Shown: in pieces, positions 24,886 through 33,454 of the stretch
Numbering within the stretch: the stretch's first letter is position 1
Layout of the letters: the number at the start of each line of letters is the position of its first letter
From: Streptomyces tsukubensis
Lineage (GTDB): Bacteria > Actinomycetota > Actinomycetes > Streptomycetales > Streptomycetaceae
Assembly (NCBI RefSeq): GCF_003932715.1
Contig: NZ_CP020700.1
Span: forward strand, 4,362,501-4,426,500
DNA: 64,000 bases
Direction: 5' to 3'
Position numbers and translations under genes: made by a program
Notes under the pieces: model-generated
The model's database searches: none
What the model was told of the DNA's origin: nothing
Seen by the model: the letters and a program-made list of their open reading frames with translations, nothing else

Positions 24886-26016
24886 GTGGAGAGTGTGGCT
24901 GGATCCCTCACATCGCGGCGGGCGACGACCGGTGAAGGGCGCGGGCGGGGCCCGCTGATCCTCACCGAGGACATGGAACTGCTCGACGATCTGCTGCGGC
25001 TGTGCGCCGCTGCGGGGGCCGAGCCCGAGGTCCGGGCGCGGGTGCCCGAGCGCCGGGAGAGCTGGGAGGACGCCCCGCTGGTCCTGGTCGGCGACGATGC
25101 CGCGGCGCACTGCCGGGGCGCCGGCCGCAGAAGCGGGGTGCTGCTCGTGGGCCGGGACCGGGACGGGGAAGGGTCCGCCGGCTTCGTCGATCCCGTCCTC
25201 TGGCGGCATGCGGTGGAGATCGGAGCGGAATCGGTGGTGCGGCTGCCCGAAGGGGAGGGCTGGCTGGTCGGCAGGATCGCCGATGTCGTCGAGGGCGCCG
25301 GGCAGCAGGCGCTGACGGTCGGGGTCCTCGGCGGCCGGGGCGGCGCCGGGGCTTCCACACTGGCCTGTGCCCTGGCGGTGTCCGCGGCCGGAGCCGGGGT
25401 CCGCACCCTGCTCGTCGACGGCGATTCCCTCGGCGGCGGTCTCGACGTCCTGCTCGGCGGTGAGCGGGCCGAGGGGCTCCGTTGGCCGGATTTCGTCGGC
25501 ACCAGGGGACGGCTGGCGGGCGGTGCGCTGGAGGAGTCCCTGCCCGAGCTGCAGGGTCTGCGGGTCCTGAGCTGGGACCGGGCCGATGTGGCCGTTCCGC
25601 CGGAGGCGGTGCGATCCGTGCTGGCCGCGGCCCGCAGGCGCGGCGGGGCCGTCGTCGTGGATCTGCCGCGCCACTTCGACGACGGCACGCGCGAGGCGCT
25701 GGCACAGGTGGACATCGGTCTGCTGGTCGTCCCCGGCGAACTGCGGGCCGTCGCCGCGGCCGGCCGGGTGGCGGCCGCGGCGGGCCCGGCCCTCAAGGAC
25801 CTCAGGGCCGTCCCCCGCGGCCCCTATGCCGCGGGGCTCGACGAGCAGTGGATCGCCGCCGCGCTGGGGCTGCCGCTCGCCGGTGAGCTGCCCCGGGAGC
25901 CCGGTCTGCGGCGCGGCTGGGACGAGTCCACCCCACCGGGCGGCGCGGACGGACCGCTGGCGCGTTTCTGCGCGGCCTTCTGGGACCGGGCCCTCGGCGG
26001 GGACGTGGTCGCATGA
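24886..26016 (+). CDS. ssd: Septum-site determining protein Ssd (CpaE/MinD-like)
   Basis: 376 residues from GTG 24886 (GTG 24895 has the better ribosome-site spacing). An N-terminal receiver-like domain (residues 20-140) is followed by a MinD/ParA fold. The P-loop reads GGRGGAGAST, lacking the catalytic lysine of a normal Walker A, as seen for Ssd-type proteins; ATP hydrolysis is doubtful. Ssd of M. tuberculosis (Rv3660c) inhibits septation, and CpaE proteins place Tad pili. The stop overlaps the tadA start (ATGA), so it is the first gene of the tad operon. Confidence 0.85.
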   Translation: MESVAGSLTSRRATTGEGRGRGPLILTEDMELLDDLLRLCAAAGAEPEVRARVPERRESWEDAPLVLVGDDAAAHCRGAGRRSGVLLVGRDRDGEGSAGFVDPVLWRHAVEIGAESVVRLPEGEGWLVGRIADVVEGAGQQALTVGVLGGRGGAGASTLACALAVSAAGAGVRTLLVDGDSLGGGLDVLLGGERAEGLRWPDFVGTRGRLAGGALEESLPELQGLRVLSWDRADVAVPPEAVRSVLAAARRRGGAVVVDLPRHFDDGTREALAQVDIGLLVVPGELRAVAAAGRVAAAAGPALKDLRAVPRGPYAAGLDEQWIAAALGLPLAGELPREPGLRRGWDESTPPGGADGPLARFCAAFWDRALGGDVVA

Positions 26017-27158
26017 GCTCCGTCATGCTGGACGCGGTGCGGCGGCGGCTCGCGGAGAGCGGAGCCGAGCCCACCCCGGCGCGGGTCGCGGCCGCCCTGC
26101 GCGCCCAGGGGCGCCTGCTGGGAGATACGGAGATCCTCGGCGGCACGGAGTCCCTCCGCTGCGAACTGGTCGGCACCGGGCCGCTGGAGCCGCTGCTGGC
26201 CGACCCGGCCGTCACGGACGTGCTGGTGTCGGCGCCCGACCGGGTCTGGGTCGACCGTGGCCATGGTCTGGAGCGGGCGGGGATCACCTTCACCGACGCG
26301 GCCTCCGTACGCCGGCTGGCCCAGCGGCTCGCCGCCGTGGCGGGCCGCCGGCTGGACGACGCCAGGCCGTGGGTGGACGCCCGGCTCCCCGACGGAACCC
26401 GTATGCATGCCGTCATTCCACCGGTCGCCGTCGGCTCGACCTGTCTGTCGTTACGGGTGGTGCGGACCCGGGCCTTCACGCTCCCCGAGCTGACGGCCGA
26501 GGGCACGGTGCCGCCCGGCGGCGACCGGCTGCTGGCGGCGCTGGTCGCGGCCCGAGTCTCGTTCCTCATCAGCGGTGGAACGGGCAGCGGGAAGACCACT
26601 CTCCTGGCCGCACTCCTCGGCCTTGTCGGGGAGCACGAGCGGATCGTTCTGGCCGAGGACTCCGCGGAACTGCGGCCCGACCACCCCCATGTGGTCCGAC
26701 TCGAATCCCGCCCCGCCAACCAGGAGGGCGCGGGCCTGGTCACCCTGCGGGATCTGGTCCGGCAGGCGCTGCGGATGCGCCCCGACCGGATCGTCGTCGG
26801 AGAGGTCCGCGGCGCGGAAGCAGCCGATCTGCTCGCCGCACTGAACACCGGTCATCAGGGCGCCGGGACCGTCCATGCGAATGCCGCGGCGGATGTGCCC
26901 GCCCGCCTCGAAGCCCTCGGCACCGCCGCCGGGCTCGACCGGGCCGCCCTCCACAGCCAGCTGGCGGCCGCGCTCGATGTGGTGATCCACCTCGTCCGGG
27001 GCCCCGCCGGACACCGCCGGATCGCCGAGATCCACGTACTGGAACGCGGTCCGGGAGGACTGGTGACCACAGTTCCCGCAGTGCGGCACCGCGGTGACTC
27101 CTTGGTGTACGAACGCGGCTGGGCCCGGCTGCGGGATCTGATCGGAGACGAGTCGTGA
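26013..27158 (+). CDS. tadA: TadA/CpaF secretion ATPase
   Basis: 381 residues. Walker A GGTGSGKTT (Lys194), the Asp box VLAEDSAELRPDHPHVVRLESR and Walker B RPDRIVVGEVRGAEAADLL mark a type II/IV secretion hexameric ATPase. FHxNAA-type HANAAADVPARLEAL follows. It powers assembly of Flp pili or a related secretion filament at the cytoplasmic face. Translationally coupled on both sides. Shorter than proteobacterial CpaF (about 450-500 aa), with the N-terminal domain reduced. Confidence 0.92.
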   Translation: MSSVMLDAVRRRLAESGAEPTPARVAAALRAQGRLLGDTEILGGTESLRCELVGTGPLEPLLADPAVTDVLVSAPDRVWVDRGHGLERAGITFTDAASVRRLAQRLAAVAGRRLDDARPWVDARLPDGTRMHAVIPPVAVGSTCLSLRVVRTRAFTLPELTAEGTVPPGGDRLLAALVAARVSFLISGGTGSGKTTLLAALLGLVGEHERIVLAEDSAELRPDHPHVVRLESRPANQEGAGLVTLRDLVRQALRMRPDRIVVGEVRGAEAADLLAALNTGHQGAGTVHANAAADVPARLEALGTAAGLDRAALHSQLAAALDVVIHLVRGPAGHRRIAEIHVLERGPGGLVTTVPAVRHRGDSLVYERGWARLRDLIGDES

Positions 27159-28000
27159 GCCCGGTCGAGCTGGTACACGCCGCGCTGTTGTGTGCGATGG
27201 CGGCCGCCGTACTGCTGATGGACGGCCGGGGCCGCGGGCGGCGGGCGAAGCTGGTCCTTGCCGGGTGCGCCGCGGTGCCGCCTCCCCGGCCGCGGCGGCG
27301 GTGGCCGGCCTCCGAGCTGCGGGCGCGGGGCGAATGGCTGTGCGGGGCCGGTGCCCTGACAGTCGCCGTTCTGGCGGAGTCGGTGGTTCCGCTGCTGGTC
27401 GGGGCCCTGGCCGTGCCGCTGGTCCGGCGCGCCCGGCGGACCCGTGAGCGGGAGCGGGCGAGGGCCCGGCGGGCGGAGGAGGTCATCGCCCTGTGCGGCT
27501 CCCTGGCGGCGGAGTTGAGAGCGGGTCTCCAGCCCGGGCAGGCGCTGGCCGAGGTCGGCGCGGGGCAGGCGCTGGGGGCCGCCGAGCCCGCGGTGCTCGC
27601 GGCGGTCCGGTTCGGCGGCGATGTGCCCCGTGCCCTGCGGGACGCGGCAATGGAGCCCGGTGCCGAGGGGCTGTCCGGGATCGCCGCCTGCTGGAGCGTG
27701 GCCGTCGGCAGCGGCGCGGGGCTGGCGGCCGGTCTGGACCGGCTGGAAGCCGCGCTCCGTGCGGAACACGACCAGCGGGAGGATCTGGACGCCCAACTGG
27801 CGGGCGCCCGCTCCACGATCGTGCTCCTGGCCTTCCTGCCCCTGGTTGCCCTCGGCCTGGGATCGGCCCTGGGCACCGATCCGCTCCGGGTGCTGCTGCA
27901 CACTCCCGCGGGCCTTCTCTGCCTGCTGGCCGGTGCCGTGCTGGAGGCGGCCGGGCTCTGGTGGGCCGCGCGGATCGTCCGCAGGGGGCGGTTCCGGTGA
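27155..28000 (+). CDS. tadB: TadB-like inner-membrane platform protein
   Basis: 281 residues from GTG overlapping the tadA stop. Hydrophobic helices near residues 5-20, 62-84, 225-245 and 250-275 flank a cytoplasmic T2SF domain (AEVIALCGSLAAELRAGLQPGQALAEVG). It forms, with TadC, the membrane platform on which TadA acts. The GTGA junction with the next gene shows operon organisation. Confidence 0.87.
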   Translation: MSPVELVHAALLCAMAAAVLLMDGRGRGRRAKLVLAGCAAVPPPRPRRRWPASELRARGEWLCGAGALTVAVLAESVVPLLVGALAVPLVRRARRTRERERARARRAEEVIALCGSLAAELRAGLQPGQALAEVGAGQALGAAEPAVLAAVRFGGDVPRALRDAAMEPGAEGLSGIAACWSVAVGSGAGLAAGLDRLEAALRAEHDQREDLDAQLAGARSTIVLLAFLPLVALGLGSALGTDPLRVLLHTPAGLLCLLAGAVLEAAGLWWAARIVRRGRFR

Positions 28001-28785
28001 GCCCGGCCGCCTTCGTCCGCCCGGAACTGATGCCGGTGGTGGTGCCGGGGTTCGTGATCACGGCCCTGCTGGTCCTGACCGTCCTCGCGGACCGTCGCCG
28101 GAAACGCCGGACGAGGCTGCGTGCCGACCGTCTGCTGGGCCGGGAGCGGAACCGCCCCCGCCCCCGGTGGCGTACGGCCCGGCAGGAGTGGGCGCGGAAC
28201 TGGGGGCCGCCACTGGCTGCCTTCGCCGGAAGCTGCGTCCTGGTCGGCGGGCTGCCCGGCTGCGCCGTGGGGGCGGTGGCGGGCTGTGCGGTCCATCTGT
28301 GGCGGCGTCACCGGCCGCCGGGGGCCCGGGTGGAGGAGGAGGCGGCGGCCCGTCAGCTTCCCCTCGCCGCGGACCTCCTGGCCGCCTGCGTGTCCGCCGG
28401 CGCCGGGCCCCGCGAAGCGGCCGAGGCCGTCGGCGAGTCCCTGGGCGGTCCGGTCGGCGAGCAGCTCGTCCGTACCGCCGCGGAACTGCGGCTCGGCGGT
28501 GAACCCGATCTGGCGTGGGACGGATTCGCCCGGATACCGGGAGCCGGGGAACTGGCGCGCTGTTTGGGCCGCGCCGATGCCACCGGCGCTCCCGCGGCGG
28601 AGCCGGTCGCCCGGCAGGCGGAGCGTCTCCGGGCCGCCCGGGCCCGGACCGCGACCGCCCGGGCCCGCCGGGCCCAGGTCCTGGTCACCGCGCCCGTGGG
28701 GCTGTGCTTCCTGCCCGCGTTCCTCGCGGTGGGGGTGGCGCCCGTCGCCATCGGCCTGGCATCCGGGCTGCTCGACCGCACCTGA
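27997..28785 (+). CDS. tadC: TadC-like inner-membrane platform protein
   Basis: 262 residues from GTG 27997 overlapping the tadB stop. N-terminal hydrophobic helix (VVVPGFVITALLVLTVLA), a second pair near residue 75-100, the T2SF segment LPLAADLLAACVSAGAGPREAAEAVGESL and a final helix pair (VLVTAPVGLCFLPAFLAVGV). Partner of TadB in the pilus or secretion platform. A longer in-frame opening upstream lies inside tadB and is not the gene. Confidence 0.87.
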   Translation: MSPAAFVRPELMPVVVPGFVITALLVLTVLADRRRKRRTRLRADRLLGRERNRPRPRWRTARQEWARNWGPPLAAFAGSCVLVGGLPGCAVGAVAGCAVHLWRRHRPPGARVEEEAAARQLPLAADLLAACVSAGAGPREAAEAVGESLGGPVGEQLVRTAAELRLGGEPDLAWDGFARIPGAGELARCLGRADATGAPAAEPVARQAERLRAARARTATARARRAQVLVTAPVGLCFLPAFLAVGVAPVAIGLASGLLDRT

Positions 28786-28942
28786 CACGGGCGGCGCGCG
28801 GCAGCAGCCCCGTCAGCGCCCGGGTCGTTCCGTCCGGGCGCCGGGACAGCCCGTCCGTCCATGAACGCGCGTACCGAAGCCAAGCGAACCGAAACGAAGC
28901 AGGACGGATCCGACCGGATCCTTTGAACCCGAGGAGTTTTCG

Positions 28943-29209
28943 ATGTCCGAGAAGCCTTTGACGGAGAACGACGACGCAGCTGCCCGTGCCGGAAAGGCCG
29001 CCGGGGAGCGTCCGGGGAACGCCGCGCGCCAACGGCCGCGCCGGAGGCGCCGCATGTACGGGGACCGGGGGATGGCCACCGCCGAGTACGCGGTGGGGAC
29101 CGTCGCCGCCTGTGCCCTGGCGGCGGTCCTCTACCGGATCGTCACCGGGGGAAGCGTCACCCGTGGTCTGGAGTCACTGATCGGCGAGGCCCTCAGTGCG
29201 CCGTTCTGA
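28943..29209 (+). CDS. Flp-type prepilin (DUF4244)
   Basis: 88 residues from ATG with GAGGAG upstream. A basic, hydrophilic leader of 43 residues ends in RGMATAEYAVGTVAACALAAVLY. The G/M cleavage point followed by the Glu at +5 and a hydrophobic helix is the type IV/Flp prepilin signature, so this is the likely pilus subunit. No prepilin peptidase (tadV) is encoded in the window. It is set apart from tadC by 157 bp and has its own ribosome site, consistent with higher expression. Confidence 0.85.
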   Translation: MSEKPLTENDDAAARAGKAAGERPGNAARQRPRRRRRMYGDRGMATAEYAVGTVAACALAAVLYRIVTGGSVTRGLESLIGEALSAPF

Positions 29210-29576
29210 GCCTGGCACCGGCGCCCGGGACCGGGGTGCGGTGACGGCGGAGGCGGCGGTGGCGATCCCGGCCCTGGTCGCCCTGGTCGCGGCGTTCCTC
29301 TGGGCGCTGACGGCCGCGGTGGCACAGATCCGGTGCGTGGACGCCGCCTATGCGGGGGCCCGGGCGGCCGCGCGGTCCGAACCCCGCTCCGTGGTGATGG
29401 AGACGGCCCGGGCGGCGGCCCCCGCCGGAGCGCGGATCCGGGTCCATCGCGCGGGCGACTTCTGGCGGGTCCGGGTGGAATCCCCGTCGCCGGGCCCCGG
29501 GAGCCTGGCCCTCACCCTGAGCGCGGAAGCCGCGGTCCGTGCGGAGGGGACGGCGGCGGAGGTGGCGGGATGGTGA
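29196..29576 (+). CDS. tadE: TadE-like pseudopilin
   Basis: 126 residues from a GTG inside the end of the prepilin gene. RGAVTAEAAVAIPALVALVAAFLWALTAAVAQIRC carries the TadE signature: Glu at +5 of the hydrophobic stretch and one N-terminal helix. The remainder is an exported beta-rich domain. TadE-type minor pilins help prime or anchor Flp fibres. Overlaps its neighbours at both ends. Confidence 0.85.
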   Translation: MRRSEPGTGARDRGAVTAEAAVAIPALVALVAAFLWALTAAVAQIRCVDAAYAGARAAARSEPRSVVMETARAAAPAGARIRVHRAGDFWRVRVESPSPGPGSLALTLSAEAAVRAEGTAAEVAGW

Positions 29577-30058
29577 GGTCGGTGAGGGCAGTGGGGTCGG
29601 TGAGGTCGGTGTTCTCCCGGGTTGTACGGGATGCCCGACCGCACCGGATCGCGGATGGGCCGCGCGCCTGCATTCCGCGGTCCGTACGGGCGCCCGCACG
29701 GCGGGACGGCGGCTCGGCCACGGTCTGGGTGGCGCTGGTCGCGACCGTGCTCTGCGCCCTCTTCGGCACGGTGCTGGCCCTGGGACAGGTGGTGATCGCG
29801 CGTCACCGGGCGGCTGCGGCCGCCGATCTGGCCGCGCTCGCCGCGGCCGACCACGCGTTACGGGGCGAAGCCGTGGCGTGCACCCGGGCGGCGGAGGCGG
29901 CCCGGGCCCAGGGCGCGATGCTGCTCCGGTGCGAGCTGCGCGGGGAGACCGCCGATGTGGAGGCGGCTTCCCGGCTGGGACCCTTCACCCCCAGGGCCCT
30001 CTCCCGGGCGGGCCCTGCGTATCCCGTGCCGGCTCCGTCCGCACCCGGGGAAGGCTGA
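29570..30058 (+). CDS. TadF/Rv3654c-like pseudopilin
   Basis: 162 residues from ATG 29570, overlapping tadE by seven bases. A basic leader of 46 residues precedes DGGSATVWVALVATVLCALFGTVLALGQVVIARHRAAAAADLAALAAADHAL, the mark of the TadE-like helicase-neighbourhood family. This family normally lies next to the DEAD/DEAH helicase gene; here about 14 kb intervenes. Last gene of the tad operon. Confidence 0.82.
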   Translation: MVRSVRAVGSVRSVFSRVVRDARPHRIADGPRACIPRSVRAPARRDGGSATVWVALVATVLCALFGTVLALGQVVIARHRAAAAADLAALAAADHALRGEAVACTRAAEAARAQGAMLLRCELRGETADVEAASRLGPFTPRALSRAGPAYPVPAPSAPGEG

Positions 30059-30110
30059 CCGCGGTGCCCTTCGCCGGAGCCGCGCCCCACCACATCGGGC
30101 CGGCCGGAGG

Positions 30111-30133
30111 GCCTTCCCCGGATTCCGGAAGGC
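30111..30133. terminator. Hairpin between tad operon and PAP2 gene
   Basis: GCCTTCC pairs with GGAAGGC, extended by an inner CCGG/CCGG with a two-base bulge. It separates the convergent tadF-like and PAP2 genes and marks the left edge of the accessory block. Confidence 0.5.
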
Positions 30134-30135
30134 GG

Positions 30136-30939
30136 TTACATATCGCTGCAGGGGCCCGCATTCCAACGCCGCAGGCGCACCGCACACTGCTCGAAGGAGT
30201 AGAGGAGCAGCAGCAACAGCAGGGCCGCAACGCCGTCTGCCCAGAAGTGGTTGGCCGTGACCACGACGACGGCGATCGTGACCGCTGCGTGCGCGGTGCC
30301 CAGCCATCTCCAGTGACTGCTGGTCAGACGAGCTGCCACCAGGGCCACCAGCAGGCACCAGGCGACGTGGACGGACGGCATGGCTGCCAGTTCGTTGGGA
30401 GCCAGGCCCGCCATGGTTCCGTCGAACATCGACTGGCCGTACTGGACTGCCACGTCGACAAAGCCGTTCTGGGGCAGCATGCGGGGCGGCGCCACCGGGA
30501 CGAACTGGATGATCAGGCACCCCGCGGTCACCAGCACCAGCGCTGTCCAGACGCGGCGAAAGTGATGCTGATGCCGTACAAATACCCAGATCAGCGTGCC
30601 GGCCGTGCCGAGGCCGTGCATGACGGCGTAATAGCGGTTCGCCGCTTTGACCAGCCACGGTCGTGGCAGCACGACCCGCTGCCAGGAAGCCTCGTTCGGA
30701 AAGCCCAGCCGGAGTTCGGCTCGGTGAATCCGGGCCGCGCGGTCCAGAGCAGGTTCCTTTCCGGCCGATGAGAGATGACCGGTCAGCTGCCATACCGAAA
30801 AGAGGCCGAGCACCGTCCCCGCGTCGCACAGAGCTGTGCCGAGCGGGGCAAGACCCGACCGGCGGGCCACCGCGCCGGCCGTGAACAGAACCGCTGCGGC
30901 CCCACCCGTAATCCGCCACGAACGGACCGTACTCCGCAC
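30136..30939 (-). CDS. PAP2-family membrane phosphatase/phosphotransferase (Aur1-like)
   Basis: 267 residues from GTG 30939, chosen for GAGGAG six bases upstream. About six transmembrane helices. Three catalytic blocks are visible: PVAPPRMLP, AAMPSVHVAW (first His) and TANHFWADG (second His, Asp). APPR and PSVH are characteristic of the PAP2_3 branch, which includes fungal inositol-phosphorylceramide synthase Aur1. Such enzymes transfer or remove phospho head groups of lipids at the outer membrane face. In this cluster it could dephosphorylate or decorate the lipid product. Transcribed divergently from the acyltransferase gene. Confidence 0.85.
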   Translation of the reverse strand: MRSTVRSWRITGGAAAVLFTAGAVARRSGLAPLGTALCDAGTVLGLFSVWQLTGHLSSAGKEPALDRAARIHRAELRLGFPNEASWQRVVLPRPWLVKAANRYYAVMHGLGTAGTLIWVFVRHQHHFRRVWTALVLVTAGCLIIQFVPVAPPRMLPQNGFVDVAVQYGQSMFDGTMAGLAPNELAAMPSVHVAWCLLVALVAARLTSSHWRWLGTAHAAVTIAVVVVTANHFWADGVAALLLLLLLYSFEQCAVRLRRWNAGPCSDM

Positions 30940-31078
30940 CGAAAACTCCTCTCTTTGCAGCCGTACCGGTCCCACAGCAGCCTGCAGCCCGGTCCGGTAA
31001 TACTTTGAAATGCGATGCAATTGATGAAGCTGCCGGAATTCTCGACTTGCCGTACCCCGCCATGGGCGAGTGCGCGGC

Positions 31079-31084
31079 TAGGAT
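31079..31084 (+). promoter_or_regulatory. -10-like TAGGAT before acyltransferase gene
   Basis: TAGGAT lies eight bases before GTG 31093. The same bases supply an AGGA ribosome site nine bases from the start, so it may serve either role. Confidence 0.35.
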
Positions 31085-31092
31085 GCCGATCC

Positions 31093-32277
31093 GTGTCCAC
31101 GGTAACCGATATTGCAGCACATCCCGTCACGGTAAGTCCGGTTTCAGGGCGTCGCGGTAAGACCGAGTTCATCCGACTTCCCTATCATCTCTATCGAGGT
31201 GACCCATGCTGGATTCCGCCCCTTGAATACGAACGCAGACAGTTTCTCAGTAGCCGCCATAACCCGTTCTTCAGCTACGGCGAGGTGGGCTTGTTTCTGG
31301 CGCGGCGGGGGCCGCGGATCGTGGGGCGTATCGCCGCAGTCCGTAACTCCCGCTACGAGGAGTTCCAAGGGAAACGCCACGGCTTCTTCGGGCTTTTCGA
31401 ATGCGAGAACGACCCGGAAGCGGCTCGCGCTTTGTTCGACGAGGCCTCGAAATGGTTGCTCCGCTTCGACCTGGAGGCCATGCTGGGCCCGGTTTCTTTT
31501 TCGCTCAACGACGAGTGCGGGACTCTGGTCTCCGGATTCGGCCACCGGCCCATGGTGATGATGTCCTACAACCCGCCGTATCATGATCGGCTGATGAATT
31601 CCTGTGGCTTTTCCAAGGCGAAGGATCTATGGGCCTGGAAGTTTTCCGTCGAAGAGCCTCCTGCTTTTCTGCTGGAGCAGGCGGAGCAGGCTCGGGCCCG
31701 TTCCGGCGTCACCGTGAGGACGCTTGAGCTGCAGAACATGAAGACGGAACTGCCCCGCATGATTGATGTCTACAATTCCGCATGGAAAGACAACTGGGGA
31801 TTTGTTCCCATGACCAGCGAGGAGGTCGAGCGTCACGCCGATCGTCTGCGTCGGGTCATTGAGCCGGAGCTGGTGCTCACCGCGGAGGTGGACGGGGTCC
31901 CCGCCGCCTTCCTGCTGGCTCTCCCCGATGCCAATGAGGCCGTGGCCGCCGCTCAAGGACGGCTGACCCGTTGGGGTGTGCCGATCGGATTTCTGCGGAT
32001 GCTCCGGGCGGCCGGTCGCATCGAGGGCATGCGCATGGCCGCTTTCGGCGTAGCGCCCGGATACCGGAGGCTGGGGCTGGACGCTCTGCTCTACACCGAA
32101 GCATGGCAAGCCGCCCGGCGCCTGGGCTACCGCCGTGCGGAGCTGTCGTGGACCTTGGAAGACAACGCCGTGATCAACCGTGTCACTTCGGCCATGGGCG
32201 GGGAGCGCTACAAGACGTACCGCATCTATCAACGGCCGCTCGGCTCCGTACCGCCGGCACCCGCAGGGCGGTGGTGA
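31093..32277 (+). CDS. GNAT-fold N-acyltransferase, bacterial ceramide-synthase-like
   Basis: 394 residues from GTG 31093. The N-terminal half reads LYRGDPCWIPPLEYERRQFL, NPFFSYGEVGLFLARR, IVGRIAAVRN and GFFGLFEC; the middle has MMSYNPPYHDRLMNSCGFSKAKDL. The C-terminal GNAT core has FGVAPGYRRLGLDALLY (acyl-CoA pyrophosphate loop) and ends with a long helix-strand. I recall this long two-part family from bacterial ceramide clusters, where it N-acylates the sphingoid base; a different acyl-amine substrate is possible. It overlaps the reductase gene by four bases. Base composition is lower in GC than neighbours. Confidence 0.7.
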   Translation: MSTVTDIAAHPVTVSPVSGRRGKTEFIRLPYHLYRGDPCWIPPLEYERRQFLSSRHNPFFSYGEVGLFLARRGPRIVGRIAAVRNSRYEEFQGKRHGFFGLFECENDPEAARALFDEASKWLLRFDLEAMLGPVSFSLNDECGTLVSGFGHRPMVMMSYNPPYHDRLMNSCGFSKAKDLWAWKFSVEEPPAFLLEQAEQARARSGVTVRTLELQNMKTELPRMIDVYNSAWKDNWGFVPMTSEEVERHADRLRRVIEPELVLTAEVDGVPAAFLLALPDANEAVAAAQGRLTRWGVPIGFLRMLRAAGRIEGMRMAAFGVAPGYRRLGLDALLYTEAWQAARRLGYRRAELSWTLEDNAVINRVTSAMGGERYKTYRIYQRPLGSVPPAPAGRW

Positions 32278-33329
32278 AGGTGCGTATCGCAGTCACCGGA
32301 GCCACCGGGTTCATCGGCGGGCGGCTGATCCGGCATGCGGTCCGCCGGGGCGACACCGTGACGGCCCTGGTCCGCCGGCAGTCCGATACGACGGCGCTAC
32401 GGCGTACGGGAGTCGGCGTGCGGGAAGTGGACTGGGCGACGGGCGACGGAATCACCGACGCCATTGCCGACGTGGAATGTGTGGTGCACCTCGCCGGTGC
32501 AACGGCGGCCAGGAATCGGGCGGATTACCTTCGGGGCAACGCGGACACCGCCGCGGTGCTGGCACGTTGCCTGGCCGCACTGCCGGACCCCCCTCGGCTG
32601 GTGCACTGCTCCTCGCTGGCGGCGGCCGGGCCGTCCACGCCGGGCCGGCCCCGCACCGAGGCGGACCCGCCGACCCCGGTCTCCCATTACGGCGGCAGCA
32701 AGCTCGCCGGCGAAGCAGCCGTACGAGCCGTCTGCGAGCGGGTGCGCGTGGTCATCGTCCGCCCGCCCATCGTCTACGGCCCCGGGGACCGGGAGTTTGT
32801 GCCGCGCCTGATTCCTCTGGTGCGCGCGGGCCTTCTGCCCAAGGCCGGAACCGGCCTCCGATGGTATTCGCTGATTCATGTGGACGACTTGGTCCGTGCC
32901 CTGTTCGCTGCGGCAGTTCGCGGTGAGACCGTCCGGAATTCTGCACCTACTTGTGGAACCGGGGTCTATTTCGTCTCGGACGGTCACGAGTACTCATGGC
33001 AGGACATTGCGAAGACAGCCGCGCGGGCTCTTGGACGGCCCACCCCCGTCGTCTTTCCGGTTCCCCTGGCCATGGCGCAGCTTCTGGCCTGCGGAGCGGA
33101 GTTCGTTGCCCGCGCCGGTGGCAGAGTTTCCCTGCTGAACCGCGACAAGGCGCGGGAGATGCGGTATCACGCATGGACCTGCTCGCCGCAGGCAGCGGCG
33201 CGTGAGCTGAACTTCACCGCCGAGATTCCCCTGCTGCGGGGAATCGAGGAACTTATCGGACCCGATGCCGATGAAACGAGACGCAGACGCGGCCGGGTGC
33301 CGAGTGAGCCGAATGACATGTCTTCCTAG
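32274..33329 (+). CDS. NAD(P)-dependent epimerase/dehydratase-type reductase
   Basis: 351 residues from GTG 32274 (GTGA overlap with the acyltransferase stop). Extended SDR: GATGFIGG dinucleotide loop, VHLAGATAA, LVHCSSLAAAG (Ser), YGGSK (Tyr and Lys of the active site), RPPIVYGPGDREF and LIHVDDLVRALF. The 3-ketosphinganine reductase of bacterial ceramide clusters is of this type, so reduction of the 3-keto group made by the oxoamine synthase is the natural proposal. 3-beta-hydroxysteroid-type dehydrogenase activity is an alternative. Middle gene of the plus-strand unit. Confidence 0.82.
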   Translation: MKVRIAVTGATGFIGGRLIRHAVRRGDTVTALVRRQSDTTALRRTGVGVREVDWATGDGITDAIADVECVVHLAGATAARNRADYLRGNADTAAVLARCLAALPDPPRLVHCSSLAAAGPSTPGRPRTEADPPTPVSHYGGSKLAGEAAVRAVCERVRVVIVRPPIVYGPGDREFVPRLIPLVRAGLLPKAGTGLRWYSLIHVDDLVRALFAAAVRGETVRNSAPTCGTGVYFVSDGHEYSWQDIAKTAARALGRPTPVVFPVPLAMAQLLACGAEFVARAGGRVSLLNRDKAREMRYHAWTCSPQAAARELNFTAEIPLLRGIEELIGPDADETRRRRGRVPSEPNDMSS

Positions 33330-33454
33330 GCCGAGTGGACCAACCTCGCCCCCCTGTGCCGTTTCTCCGATGGGGCGCTGCCCAGGGCCCGTACCACTTG
33401 GCCCTACCTTCTTGGATCAGGCCTTCTCCAGCCATGTACGAGGAACGGGACACC

